Shown here: piece after piece, positions 19,091 through 28,763 of the stretch | How positions within the stretch are numbered: position 1 is the stretch's first letter | How the letters are laid out: each line of letters starts with the position of its first letter | Assembly (NCBI GenBank): GCA_963755335.1 | Contig: CAVWJW010000008.1 | Span: 496,001 to 560,000 of the forward strand | Direction of reading: 5' to 3' | DNA: 64,000 nucleotides | Origin: UBA10649 sp963755335 | Lineage (GTDB): Bacteria > Actinomycetota > Actinomycetes > S36-B12 | Notes under the pieces: generated by a model | What the model saw: only the letters and a program-made list of their open reading frames with translations | Told to the model about the DNA's origin: nothing | Database searches by the model: none | Translations under genes and position numbers: made by a program

Positions 19091-21131
19091 GTGCTTCCCC
19101 GCCGAACGGGGCGCCTCGCCGCGTCCCATCGTGGCCGCCCCCTGGGGCGGGTTCTCACGGTAGGAGTCTCGGCGCTGGCCGTCGTCGCGGTCGGGCTCAT
19201 CCACCCGGTCGGGGCGGGAGCCGCCGACGGACCGGATGTGTGGACGCCCTCGACCTGGACCGGCGAAGCCGCCGGTCCACCCGTACCGGGCACCGGGCTG
19301 CCCCCGGCCGCCGTCCCCGCCATCGCCGCGACCCTGCCCCAGGGCGCCTACGACGTCTCGCCGACCTACGAGGGCCAGGCGCAGTGCGACCCCACCCCCA
19401 AGCCCGGCACCCAGGCGCTGGCCGACCTGATCAAGGCGACCTACGGGCAGGACCAGACCGTGTGGATCCCGCGGGCGTGCAGCATCGGCGGGCAGAGCGA
19501 GCACAAGGAGGGGCGGGCGCTCGACTGGATGACCAGCGCGCGCAACGCGCAGCAGCGGGCCAACGCCGAGACCTTCCTCACCTGGCTGCTCGGCCCCGAC
19601 CAGTTCGGGGTCCCGTACGGCAACGCGATGCGGCTCGGCGTCATGTACATCGGCTGGAACGACCGGATCTGGCGCGGCTACGACATCAAGCGCGGCTGGA
19701 CGGAGCTCAAGGGCTGCTTCGCGACGCCGGCGCCCGGCAGCGACACCACCTGCCACCGCAACCACATCCACATCTCGCTGACGTGGGACGGAGCCAGCGG
19801 CCGGTCGTCCTTCTGGGACGGCACGCCGATGGACGGCCCGTACTGCGCTCCCCAGCACTCCTCCGCCACGCCTGCCGGCGGGCGGCCGGTCCGCCGACGT
19901 CGTGCCGGTCGGGCCGGTGCAGGTGCTGGGCACCCGCAAGCCGCTAGGCGTCCCGACCCGGTGCCGCCTGCAGCAGGATCGTTGGAACGGCGACAGTCAC
20001 CGCATCTACGTGAAGGTCACCGGCCAGGGCGGCGTGCCGGACTCCGGCGTCGCCGCAGTCGCGGTGCAGGTCGTGGCCATGGGCTCCAACGCCAACTCCA
20101 GCGTGCGAATCTGGGCGCCGGGCCAGAGCAAGAGCCAGGTCGTGGCCAACGTGCCGATGAACAAGGACGCCTCCGGCACGGCCATCGTCCCGGTGGCCTC
20201 GGACGGGTCGATCGTGCTCGCCACGTCCGCCGGTGCCACCGACGTGGCCGTCGACGTCATCGGCTACTACCCGCCGGGTGATGTCGCCAACGACACGACC
20301 GCCACCCCGGGTCCCGCGACCGACATGGGAGCGGAGCCGCCACCGGCGATCCCGCCTGCGCCGGCACCGGCCGCCCCGTCGACGCCCGCGGCGCCGGCTC
20401 CCGCGCCGTCCGCCAAGCCGGATCCGCCCGCCGACGAGTTCACCGCCATCGGCGCCGAGGTCGGCTACGAGTCGACGAGCCAGGGCCCGCTGAAGTCCGG
20501 CGAGGCTCGAGTCGTAGGGCTCAACGGCCTGCCGGCCGAGGCGACGTCCGCCCTCGTCCTGGTGACCACTCGCGACTCGAACAAGCGGGCCTGGCTGCGC
20601 ATGGGGCCGGCGGGCGCCACCGGCAAGGGAGTCGGCGCAACGTTCCAGTTCCCGAAGAAGCGGGTGCGGTCCGCCGTGATGGTCGTGCCCGTGTCGGGCG
20701 GCCAGGTCCAGCTCGCGGCGACGAACAAGGCCTCCGTTCAGGTGCGCGTCGAGCTGCTCGGCTTCGCCGTGAACAAGTACCCGATCAAGATCCGGGCCGT
20801 GAACCCCGTATCCATTGCCTCCGTCAAGATGGCGGCCGGGCAGCTGGTGCCGATCAAGGTCGCCGGGGTGAGCACGCTGCCCAAGAAGGCCAAGTGGATC
20901 GCCGGGGTGGTCCTGCAGGTCCGGACCCGCACCAAGCGACCCGACAGCGGCAGTCTCAAGGCGTATCCCTCCGGCGGGACCCCGCCGGGCACCAGATCCG
21001 CCCCCATCGTCTCGAAGAAGTGGCATACGTCACTGCTCGTCACCAAGGTCGGGGCCGACGGGGCAGTGGTCCTCAGTCCCTCGATCAAGTCCCGCGCGAA
21101 GGTCTCGATCGTCGGTTTCATCCACCGCTAG
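19091..21131 (+). CDS. Secreted M15-like (ARB_07466 C-terminal-like) peptidase with surface repeats (frameshifted)
   Basis: Exported protein of about 679 residues after correction. A signal peptide spans about 1-45 (basic, then VLTVGVSALAVVAVG, cleavage near AGAADG). The domain at about 95-250 has SEHKEGRALDW and HRNHIHIS, the metal-binding pattern of M15-like zinc peptidases that cut peptidoglycan peptides or similar. Then comes one full actinobacterial surface repeat (VQVLGTR, GVPDSGVAAVAVQV, TDVAVDVIGYY), a Pro-Ala linker (about 410-450), and a degenerate second copy. An extra G in the run near 19880 breaks the frame. GTG start; a GTNAC repeat array lies directly upstream. Confidence 0.75.
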
Positions 21132-21160
21132 CGGGGCGCGGCGGAGTCTGACGGCCCTCC

Positions 21161-21175
21161 TAGGATGCGATGGTG
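21161..21175 (+). promoter_or_regulatory. Leaderless -10/start of pcrA
   Basis: TAGGAT (21161-21166) lies six bases before GTG 21173 and three before ATG 21170. The six-base spacing matches guaA, tauE and purN and favours GTG 21173 as the start. Confidence 0.5.
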
Positions 21176-23447
21176 AGCGACGCCCAGATGACCTTCGACG
21201 TGGGCGCCTCCTCCCCAGCGATCGACCGACTGGTCAACGACCTCAACCCCTCCCAGCGGGCCGCCGTCGAGCATCGGGGCGGCCCCCTTCTCATCGTCGC
21301 CGGTGCCGGGTCGGGCAAGACCCGCGTCCTGACCCGTCGCATCGCCCACCTGCTGGCCACGAAGGATGCCGAGCCCGGCCAGATCCTGGCGATCACCTTC
21401 ACCAACAAGGCCGCCGGCGAGATGAAGGAGCGCGTCGCCGAGCTGGTCGGCGGGCGGGCCAGGGCGATGTGGGTCTCGACGTTCCACAGCGCCTGCGTGC
21501 GCATCCTGCGCGCCGAGGCGAGCCGGCTGAACATGAGCAGCACCTTCACGATCTACGACCAGGCCGACTCGCTCCGGCTGATGTCGATGGTGCTGCGTGA
21601 CCTCGACCTCGATCCCAAGAAGTACACGCCCCGCTCGTTCCTCGGCCAGGTGTCCAACCTCAAGAACGAGCTGATCGACCACGAGACGTACTCCAGCCGC
21701 ACGGCCAACCACATGGAGGAGATGCTCGCCCAGGCGTACGGGGAGTACCAGCGTCGACTGCGCCGGGCCAACGCGTTCGACTTCGACGACCTGATCTCGT
21801 CGACGGTGGCGGTGCTGCAGCTGTTCCCGGATGTGGCCGAGCACTACCGGCGACGCTTTCGGCACGTGCTGGTGGACGAGTACCAGGACACCAACCACGC
21901 GCAGTACGTCCTGATCAAGGAACTTGTCGGCCCCGACACACCGGATCTGCCGCCCGGCCAGCTGTGCGTCGTCGGAGACGCCGACCAGTCCATCTATGCC
22001 TTCCGGGGCGCCACGATCCGCAACATCGAGGAGTTCGAGCGGGACTACCCGAACGCCTCGACCGTCGTGCTCGAGCAGAACTACCGCTCGACGCAGACCA
22101 TCCTCACTGCCGCGAACGCCGTCATCTCGCGCAACCACAGCCGGCGGGAGAAGCGGCTGTGGACCGATGCCGGCGCCGGCGATCCGATCGTCGCCTATGT
22201 CGCTGATGACGAGCACGACGAGGCGTCCTTCATCGCCAACGAGATCGACCGGCTCTCAGACGCCGAGAGCATCACGCCCTCCGAGGTCGCGGTGTTCTAC
22301 CGCACCAATGCCCAGTCCCGGTCGATCGAGGAGATCTTCATCCGCGTCGGCCTTCCGTACAAGGTCGTCGGAGGGACGCGCTTCTACGAGCGTCGCGAGG
22401 TGCGCGACGCACTCGCCTACCTGCGCTCGCTGGCCAACCCCGACGACGAGGTGTCGCTACGGCGCATCCTCAACGTCCCGAAGCGCGGCATCGGCGATCG
22501 AGCCGAGGCCATGGTCGAGGCGTTCGGGCAGCGCGAGCGGATCGGCTTCGCCGCTGCGCTCGAGCGGGCGGCCGAGGCTCCGGGCATCGCGACGCGATCG
22601 CTCGCCAGCATCGAGTCCTTCACCACGATGATGAACGATCTGCGCACCATCGTCGAGGCCGGTGCGGATGCGGCGACGGTGCTGCAGGCGGTGCTCGAGC
22701 AGAGCGGCTACCTGCATGAGCTCCAGGCGTCCACCGACCCACAGGACGAGACACGCGTGGAGAACCTCGCCGAGCTCGAGTCGGTGGCGCAGGAGTTCGC
22801 CAACGAGAACCCGGAGGGCAGCCCTCGGTGACTTCCTCGAGCGGGTCTCACTGGTGGCCGACTCCGACGAGATCCCCGACTCCGACGAGTCCGGCGGCAT
22901 GGTCACCCTCATGACCCTGCACACCGCGAAGGGCCTGGAGTTCCCGGTGGTGTTCCTCACCGGCATGGAGGACGGCGTCTTCCCGCACATGCGGTCGCTG
23001 GGCGATCCGCGCGAGCTCGAGGAGGAGCGCCGGCTCGCCTACGTCGGCATCACGCGGGCGCGCCGCAAGCTGTACGTCAGCCGTTCGGTCATGCGGTCGG
23101 CGTGGGGAGCCCCCGCCTTCAACCCGCCATCGCGGTTCCTCGAGGAGCTGCCGGCCGAGGTGCTCGACTGGCGTCGCGAGGAGCCGGTCGGCCGACCGAT
23201 CTCGTCGGGCGGGTACGGCTCGTCACCGAGCAGCAGCAGCGCCGCGCTGCGCCTGGGCGATCGGATCGTCGGCACGGGCCCGGTGCTTGCCCTCGACCCC
23301 GGCGACCGCGTCACGCATCAGAAGTTCGGCCTGGGCACTGTCGTGTCCACGTCCGGCGTCGGCGACAAGACCGAGGCGACGATCGACTTCGGGTCCGCGG
23401 GCGTCAAGCGCCTGTTGCTGCGCTACGCCCCGGTCGAGAAGCTGTAG
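21173..23447 (+). CDS. pcrA: ATP-dependent DNA helicase PcrA/UvrD (frameshifted)
   Basis: SF1A 3'-5' helicase for repair and plasmid or fork processing, about 757 residues after correction. Motifs in order: NPSQRAAVEHR (Q motif), GAGSGKTRVL (Walker A), ITFTNKAAGEMKERV (Ia), VDEYQDTN (II), GDADQSIYAFRGA (III), LEQNYRSTQ (IV), TLHTAKGLEFPVVF (V), YVGITRARRKLYV (VI), then the C-terminal Tudor-like region with VTHQKFGLGTVV. An extra C in CCC near 22823-22825 stops the first frame at 22831; removing it gives EGSLGDFLERV. As the helicase is otherwise intact, sequencing error is likely. It converges with the hydrolase gene, with 44 bases of overlap. Confidence 0.9.
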
Positions 23448-24342
23448 ACGAATCGCGGGTGCTGCGTCCGGTCGTGCTGTCGATCGACGTGACGCCGGGT
23501 GACAGCTGGGTACCGTCATGGTCGAGCTGAGCCAGGGCCGTCGAGATCTCATGCACCACGCGCCGGTCGACGGGCAGGGACATGTGGCCCACGCCGCGGA
23601 TGAACACGTTGCGGGAGCGAAGGTCCTCGTGCTCGATGCGCGCATTCCGCTGCGGGATCACGAGCTGGTCGAGGTCGGACCAGAACGCGATGAAGCGGGT
23701 GCGGCAGCCGGGGGCCGGCTCCTTCAGCGACTCGATGATGGGGCTGGCCGGCCGCATCTGCCGGATCACCGGCCACAGCACGAACTGGGCGGGCACCGTG
23801 CCGTTGTGCGGAGTGCCGAGCGTGCACAGGGTGTGCACGTGACGGTCGCCGCCCAGCTTCTGCACGTAGTAGCGGGCGACCAGTCCGCCCATCGAATGGC
23901 CGATGATGTGGACCCGCTCATAGCCGGTCTGCTCGCAGACGTCGTCGATCAGCGTGCCGAGTCGCTCGGCCACCTCGACGATGTCGTCGGTGAACGGGGA
24001 GTAGTTCAGTGCGTAGGTGCGGCCGAAGCCACGGCCGCGAAGAGACCGGCGCAGCAGCGTGAAGATGCTTCGGTTGTCGATGACGCCGTGGATCAGGATG
24101 ATCGGCGTGCCGGCCGCCTCGACGTCGCCGACGATGAGGCCGCGCTGCACGGGTGACAGGTGCGAGACGCCGAGGTGCGAGGCCTCGTCGAGGCGGTCCT
24201 CGATCAGCCCCCATGGGTATAGGGCCAGGTGCATGGCAACCCAGACCCCCTCGACGGCAACGCCCATGACGCCCGCCGGTGACACCAGTGCACGCCGTGC
24301 GTCGTCACATGCCCGCAGCGTCCGTCCGATGACCGTCGTCAT
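23404..24342 (-). CDS. Lipase-like alpha/beta hydrolase
   Basis: 312-residue serine hydrolase. The oxyanion-type strand IILIHGVIDN is at about 80-89 and the nucleophile elbow IIGHSMGGL has Ser at about 149; RGVGHMSLP supplies the likely catalytic His. It resembles actinobacterial triacylglycerol-lipase/LipA-like proteins that act on esters, but no clear secretion signal is seen; an N-terminal hydrophobic segment (about 20-45) could anchor it. The ATG follows the stop of the Lrp-like gene by three bases, so they form one minus-strand unit. The C-terminal 40 residues are low-complexity and overlap the end of pcrA. Confidence 0.8.
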   Translation of the reverse strand: MTTVIGRTLRACDDARRALVSPAGVMGVAVEGVWVAMHLALYPWGLIEDRLDEASHLGVSHLSPVQRGLIVGDVEAAGTPIILIHGVIDNRSIFTLLRRSLRGRGFGRTYALNYSPFTDDIVEVAERLGTLIDDVCEQTGYERVHIIGHSMGGLVARYYVQKLGGDRHVHTLCTLGTPHNGTVPAQFVLWPVIRQMRPASPIIESLKEPAPGCRTRFIAFWSDLDQLVIPQRNARIEHEDLRSRNVFIRGVGHMSLPVDRRVVHEISTALAQLDHDGTQLSPGVTSIDSTTGRSTRDSSTASRPGRSAATGA

Positions 24343-24345
24343 GAC

Positions 24346-24621
24346 TCAGTAGCCCAGGGAGAACCCGGCCCCGAGGTCTTCGGGGCGATAGGTCCGGAAG
24401 GCGATGTGCGTCTCGGTGCTGATGATCCCGTCGAGTGCACCGATCTGGTCGGTGACGACGCCCGCGACGTCGTCGATGTCGCTCACCTCGATGATCGCGA
24501 CGATGTCGAGCTGGCCGGTCACCGAGTACACGGTGCGCGCCTGAGGGAGTCGGGCGATCTGGGACCCGACGTCGTTGACCCGGTCAGGCTCGACAGTGAT
24601 GAAGCACAGGGCTGTGACCAT
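24346..24621 (-). CDS. Stand-alone Lrp/AsnC ligand-binding (RAM) domain protein
   Basis: 91 residues covering only the Lrp/AsnC effector-binding domain (VTALCFITVEPDRV, VTGQLDIVAIIEV, GIISTETHIAFRTY). There is no helix-turn-helix. Such single-domain proteins form octamer-like rings and are thought to sense amino acids or partner with full-length Lrp proteins; the function is not established. It starts a two-gene minus-strand unit with the lipase-like hydrolase. The length is typical of the single-domain type, so it is not a truncation. Confidence 0.85.
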   Translation of the reverse strand: MVTALCFITVEPDRVNDVGSQIARLPQARTVYSVTGQLDIVAIIEVSDIDDVAGVVTDQIGALDGIISTETHIAFRTYRPEDLGAGFSLGY

Positions 24622-24648
24622 GTCCTCAGGGTATCCCGGCGGTCGGCG

Positions 24649-25257
24649 TCAGGCCCTGCGCATCGCGTGCTGCGCCATGCCGAACTCGTACACCTGCGCG
24701 CCGATCGTCTCCAGCTGGCGGACGACGTCAAGGTCGGTCGTGGCGGCATCGACGCCCAGCTTTCCGCTGGCATCGTTGATCGCGCTGCCGAGCGGAGTCG
24801 GCCAGCCGCGAAGCGAGTGGACGATCTGGCGCATCTGGTGCAGGGTGCCCACCGCGGTCTGCCAGCCATGTGCGACCGCGATGCAGCCGACTGCGCGACC
24901 ATCGAGGTACGGGCGGTCGTCGAGCCGGAGGTCCTCGCAGTAGTCGAGGGCGTTCTTGATCATCCCGCTGATCGATCCGTGGTAGCCCGGCGTCGAGATG
25001 AGGAAGCCATCGGCCCGTCGCATCGCATCGACGAGGCGCTGTGCCTCGGGGCTGCGTTCGGTCGTCTCGGTGTCGTAGATCGGGATGATCAGGTCGCGTC
25101 CGGTGAAGAACTCGACGTCGGCACCGCGCTGTTCGGCGGCGGCGGCGGCGATGCGCAGGGCGCGTTCGGACGCGGCCATCGGAGTGGTGCTGCCTCCGAG
25201 TGCCAGCACGCGGACAGGGGCAGACGACGGTGTCACGCTCCGAAGTCTGTCATCCAT
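24649..25257 (-). CDS. NADPH-dependent FMN reductase family protein
   Basis: 202-residue flavodoxin-like reductase. The phosphate-binding loop LALGGSTTPMAASERALR is at about 17-34, and the flavin contact STPGYHGSISGMIKNALDY at about 88-106 is characteristic. It probably reduces FMN or quinones with NAD(P)H in the cytoplasm. The ATG at 25257 was chosen; a GTG eight codons later is possible. It is divergent from the B12-binding protein gene, with 45 bases between starts, so the two share a promoter region. Confidence 0.8.
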   Translation of the reverse strand: MDDRLRSVTPSSAPVRVLALGGSTTPMAASERALRIAAAAAEQRGADVEFFTGRDLIIPIYDTETTERSPEAQRLVDAMRRADGFLISTPGYHGSISGMIKNALDYCEDLRLDDRPYLDGRAVGCIAVAHGWQTAVGTLHQMRQIVHSLRGWPTPLGSAINDASGKLGVDAATTDLDVVRQLETIGAQVYEFGMAQHAMRRA

Positions 25258-25302
25258 GGCCGAGCGGTAGTCTGCGGGCATCACGTCGGTGGAGGGATGG
25301 TC

Positions 25303-25701
25303 ATGTCGGCACCAATTCGCGTAGTTGTGGCCAAGCCTGGTCTCGACGGCCACGACCGCGGCGCCAAGGTGGTGGCGCGCGCACTGCGTGACGCCGGCAT
25401 CGAGGTCGTCTACACCGGGCTGCACCAGACGCCCGCGCAGATCGTCGACGCCGCCATCCAGGAGGACGCCGACATCATCGGCCTGTCCGTCCTGTCCGGC
25501 GCGCACCTGACCCTGTTCGCCGAGGTGATGGACCTGCTGAAGGCCAAGGACGCGACCGACATCATCGTCTTCGGCGGCGGGATCATCCCCGAGGACGACA
25601 TCCCGGTGCTCGAGGCCATGGGCGTGGCCAAGATCTTCACCCCCGGCACGACGACCCACGAGATCGTCCAGTGGGTCGAAGATCACATCGACCGGCCGTG
25701 A
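25303..25701 (+). CDS. Cobalamin-binding subunit, methylmalonyl-CoA mutase C-terminal-like
   Basis: 132-residue free-standing B12-binding domain. It has the DxHxxG cobalamin motif in GLDGHDRGAKV (about 13-23), LSVLSGAHL (about 64-72) and FGGGIIPEDD (about 90-99), the pattern of the methylmalonyl-CoA mutase small domain. It would carry adenosyl-B12 for a separate mutase subunit, such as an isobutyryl- or methylmalonyl-CoA mutase, that is not in this window. GGAGGG at 25291-25296 fixes the ATG. It stands just upstream of sucCD, which is metabolically sensible because the mutase product is succinyl-CoA; this link is inference. Confidence 0.85.
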   Translation: MSAPIRVVVAKPGLDGHDRGAKVVARALRDAGIEVVYTGLHQTPAQIVDAAIQEDADIIGLSVLSGAHLTLFAEVMDLLKAKDATDIIVFGGGIIPEDDIPVLEAMGVAKIFTPGTTTHEIVQWVEDHIDRP

Positions 25702-25741
25702 CGCGGAGCAGCGGGGCACGGTAGTGTCGCGCGACGCGCGA

Positions 25742-25759
25742 TGCTTGGACGTCCAAGCA
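25742..25759. promoter_or_regulatory. 18-base perfect palindrome upstream of sucC
   Basis: TGCTTGGACGTCCAAGCA, centred on ACGT, 27 bases before the sucC start and about 15 bases after a candidate -10 (TAGTGT 25722-25727). The position suits a repressor site or a 5' UTR hairpin. A related ACGT-centred palindrome lies upstream of mdh. Confidence 0.6.
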
Positions 25760-25786
25760 CCTAGCGGCGGACCATAGGGAGTCAAC

Positions 25787-26974
25787 GTGGACCTGTACGA
25801 GTACCAGGCCAAGCACCTGTTCGGCAAGCACGGTGTCCCCGTGACTGCCGGTGAGGTCTGCACCACCCCGGACGCCGCCCACGAGGCAACCCGCAAGATC
25901 GGGTCCGCCGTCGTCGTCAAGGCGCAGGTCAAGGTCGGCGGTCGTGGCAAGGCCGGTGGCGTCAAGCTGGCTGCCGATCCCGCCGAGGCCAAGGCCCGCG
26001 CGACCGACATCCTCGGGATGGACATCAAGGGCCACACGGTCTACCGGGTGCTGGTCACCGAGGCGAGCGACATCGCCGAGGAGTACTACGTGTCGTTCCT
26101 GCTCGATCGCGCCAACCGTGCCTACCTGGCGATGGCCAGCGTGGCCGGCGGCGTCGACATCGAGGAGGTCGCGGCCACCCGACCCGACGAGCTCGCGATG
26201 ATCCGCGTCGACGCCCTCGAGGGGTGCACCCCGGAGAAGGCGCAGGAGATCGTCGATGCGGCCGGGTTCCCTGAGGCCACGAAGGCGCAGATCGTCGAGA
26301 TCCTGCAGAAGCTCTGGCGCGTCCTCATCGAGGAGGACGCCACTCTGGTCGAGGTCAACCCGCTGGTGCTCACGCCGACCGGCGTGGTGCTGGCCCTCGA
26401 CGGCAAGGTCACCATCGACGACAACGCCCACTACCGGCACGCCTCGCACGCCGATTTCGTCGATCGCGACAACACCGACCCGATCGAGCTGCGGGCCAAG
26501 GAGTTCGACCTCAACTACGTGAAGCTGCAGGGCGAGGTGGGCATCGTCGGCAACGGCGCGGGCCTGGTCATGAGCACGCTCGACGTGGTCGCGTACGCCG
26601 GTGAGGAGTTCGGCGGCGTCAAGCCCGCGAACTTCCTCGACATCGGCGGCGGCGCCAGCGCCGACGTCATGGCGAACGGACTCGACATCGTGCTCAACGA
26701 CCCGGAGGTCGAGGCGGTCTTCGTCAACGTCTTCGGCGGAATCACCTCGTGCGACGCGGTTGCCAACGGCATCGTGCAGGCGATGGCGATGCTCGAGGCG
26801 AAGGGCGAGCCGGTCACGAAGCCGATCGTCTGCCGGATCGACGGCAACAACGCCGAGGAGGGTCGTCGGATCCTCGTCGAGCGCGAGCACGACCTCATCG
26901 AACTTGTCGACACCATGGATGGCGCTGCGCGACGAGTGGCCGAACTGGCCGCCGCTCGCAAGGCCGGAAAGTAA
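25787..26974 (+). CDS. sucC: Succinate-CoA ligase (ADP-forming) beta subunit
   Basis: 395-residue beta subunit of succinyl-CoA synthetase (TCA cycle; succinyl-CoA to succinate with nucleoside triphosphate). The ATP-grasp start MDLYEYQAKHLFGKHGVPV, the KAQVKVGGRGKAGGV nucleotide loop and the C-terminal VNVFGGITSCD domain are present. GTG start with AGGGAG upstream. sucD follows after 11 bases. The ACGT palindrome upstream suggests transcriptional control. Confidence 0.97.
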   Translation: MDLYEYQAKHLFGKHGVPVTAGEVCTTPDAAHEATRKIGSAVVVKAQVKVGGRGKAGGVKLAADPAEAKARATDILGMDIKGHTVYRVLVTEASDIAEEYYVSFLLDRANRAYLAMASVAGGVDIEEVAATRPDELAMIRVDALEGCTPEKAQEIVDAAGFPEATKAQIVEILQKLWRVLIEEDATLVEVNPLVLTPTGVVLALDGKVTIDDNAHYRHASHADFVDRDNTDPIELRAKEFDLNYVKLQGEVGIVGNGAGLVMSTLDVVAYAGEEFGGVKPANFLDIGGGASADVMANGLDIVLNDPEVEAVFVNVFGGITSCDAVANGIVQAMAMLEAKGEPVTKPIVCRIDGNNAEEGRRILVEREHDLIELVDTMDGAARRVAELAAARKAGK

Positions 26975-26985
26975 GGGCACGCGCG

Positions 26986-27852
26986 ATGGCGATCTGGCTG
27001 GACGAGAACTCACGCATCCTGGTGCAGGGCATGACCGGGTCCGAGGGCAGCAAGCACACCCGGCGCATGGTCGCCTCCGGCGCCCAGATCGTCGCGGGCG
27101 TCACCCCGGGCAAGGGCGGGGCCGAGGTTGACGGCATCCCGGTGTTCGACAACGTGCCGAACGCGATCGACGCCACCGGCGCGAACGTCTCGGTCGTCTT
27201 CGTGCCGCCGCGCTTCGCGAAGGCCGCCGTCGAGGAGTCCGTCGACGCCGGCCTGCCGCTGGTCGTCGTCATCACCGAGGGCATCCCGGTCCACGACACC
27301 GCCCAGTTCTTCCAGTACGCCGTGAACTCCGGCACTTCGCGGATCATCGGCCCGAACTGCCCCGGCATCATCACTCCCGGCGTCTCGAACGCCGGCATCA
27401 TCCCCGCCGACATCACCAAGCCGGGCCGCATCGGCCTGGTCTCGAAGTCCGGCACCCTGACCTACCAGATGATGTACGAGCTGCGCGACATCGGCTTCTC
27501 GACGTGCGTGGGCATCGGCGGCGACCCGATCATCGGCACGACCCACATCGACTGCCTCGCCGCCTTCCAGGACGATCCCGACACCGATGCGATCGTCATG
27601 ATCGGCGAGATCGGCGGCGACGCCGAGGAGCGTGCGGCGGCGTTCATCAAGGACAACGTCACCAAGCCGGTGGTCGGCTACGTCGCCGGCTTCACCGCCC
27701 CCGAGGGCAAGACCATGGGTCACGCCGGCGCGATCGTCTCCGGCTCCGCAGGTACCGCGGCCGCCAAGCAGGATGCCCTCGAGGCCGTGGGCGTGCGCGT
27801 CGGCAAGACGCCCTCCGAGGCCGCTCGCATCATGCGGGAGCTGATGTCCTAG
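26986..27852 (+). CDS. sucD: Succinate-CoA ligase alpha subunit
   Basis: 288-residue alpha subunit that binds CoA and carries the phosphohistidine. The CoA site VQGMTGSEGSKHTRRM is at about 12-27, the GPNCPGIITP region at about 122-131, and the active His in TMGHAGAIVSG at about 243. Partner of sucC, 11 bases upstream; together they form an alpha2beta2 or alphabeta enzyme. The sequence and length are typical, with no sign of damage. A GC-rich hairpin follows the stop. Confidence 0.97.
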   Translation: MAIWLDENSRILVQGMTGSEGSKHTRRMVASGAQIVAGVTPGKGGAEVDGIPVFDNVPNAIDATGANVSVVFVPPRFAKAAVEESVDAGLPLVVVITEGIPVHDTAQFFQYAVNSGTSRIIGPNCPGIITPGVSNAGIIPADITKPGRIGLVSKSGTLTYQMMYELRDIGFSTCVGIGGDPIIGTTHIDCLAAFQDDPDTDAIVMIGEIGGDAEERAAAFIKDNVTKPVVGYVAGFTAPEGKTMGHAGAIVSGSAGTAAAKQDALEAVGVRVGKTPSEAARIMRELMS

Positions 27853-27856
27853 CAGC

Positions 27857-27900
27857 ACCCCCCGAACCCCTCGCCTCAAGGTCGAGGTGTGTGCGGGGGT
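27857..27900 (+). terminator. Probable terminator after sucCD
   Basis: Outer arms ACCCCC (from 27857) and GGGGGT (to 27900) enclose an inner CCTCG/CGAGG stem (27869-27873 with 27883-27887). It starts four bases after the sucD stop. No T-run. Confidence 0.5.
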
Positions 27901-27931
27901 CGGGCCGGACCAGTGCGGTCGCGACGGCGCA

Positions 27932-27946
27932 TAGGCTCGGTGGGTG
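27932..27946 (+). promoter_or_regulatory. Leaderless -10/start of the TauE-like gene
   Basis: TAGGCT at 27932-27937, six bases, GTG at 27944. Confidence 0.5.
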
Positions 27947-28693
27947 GTCGACACGTGGACACCCCTGCTGATCATCGTGGTCGGCACCGCGGTGCTGCTG
28001 TACGGCTTCTCCAAGACGGCGATGCCCGTGGCCGGCGTGCTGGCCGGACCCATGCTTGCCGCAGCGCTGGGCGCCACGACCGCGTCCGGCTTCATCATGC
28101 CTCTGCTTCTGCTCGGTGACATGTTCGCGCTCGCCCGCTACCGCCAGCACGCCAACTGGCCGCTGATCATCAAGCTCATTCCCGGCGTGCTCGTCGGCAT
28201 CCTCCTGACGGCAGCACTGTTCAAGTTCGTCGACGCGCACACGCTCGGGCGCATCATCGGCCTGCTCATCCTCACCTCGCTGGTCCTCGAGGTGTGGCGC
28301 CGCCGGCATCCGCGCACGGACGAGGACGCCCATCCGCACCGCCTCGCCGTGGGCTTCTTCGGCACGCTCGCCGGCATGACGACCATGGCGGCGAACGCCG
28401 GTGGCACGGCGATGACGCTGTACCTGGTGAACATGCGGGTGGCCATGCTCGCGTTCATGGGGACCTTCGCCTGGTTCTTCTTCATCCTCAATGCGCTGAA
28501 GGTGCCGTTCCTGGTCGGGCTCGGCTTCCTGAACACCGACACCCTGCGCACCGACCTGTGGTTCGTCCCGGTGCTCGTCGGTGGGGCGCTGCTGGGCTAC
28601 GGGATCTTCACCAGGATGAACGAGAAGGTGTTCACGAACATCGCGCTGTCACTCAGTGCCGTCGCCTCGATCTGGCTGATCATCCACGGCTGA
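27944..28693 (+). CDS. TauE/SafE-family membrane permease
   Basis: 249-residue integral membrane protein of the TauE/SafE (DUF81) family, with about seven or eight helices in two related halves (FSKTAMPVAGVLAGPML in the first; GTLAGMTTMAANAGGTAM in the second). Members export sulfite, sulfoacetate or other organic anions; the substrate is not evident. The GTG start fits a leaderless transcript. It lies between sucCD and DUF6350-purN, and neighbours give no functional clue. Confidence 0.85.
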   Translation: MVDTWTPLLIIVVGTAVLLYGFSKTAMPVAGVLAGPMLAAALGATTASGFIMPLLLLGDMFALARYRQHANWPLIIKLIPGVLVGILLTAALFKFVDAHTLGRIIGLLILTSLVLEVWRRRHPRTDEDAHPHRLAVGFFGTLAGMTTMAANAGGTAMTLYLVNMRVAMLAFMGTFAWFFFILNALKVPFLVGLGFLNTDTLRTDLWFVPVLVGGALLGYGIFTRMNEKVFTNIALSLSAVASIWLIIHG

Positions 28694-28763
28694 TTACCCT
28701 CGGATCCGGTGACGATGCGTGGCGGTCCCGGATCCCCGTTGGCGAACCTGCGATGGTGGGACC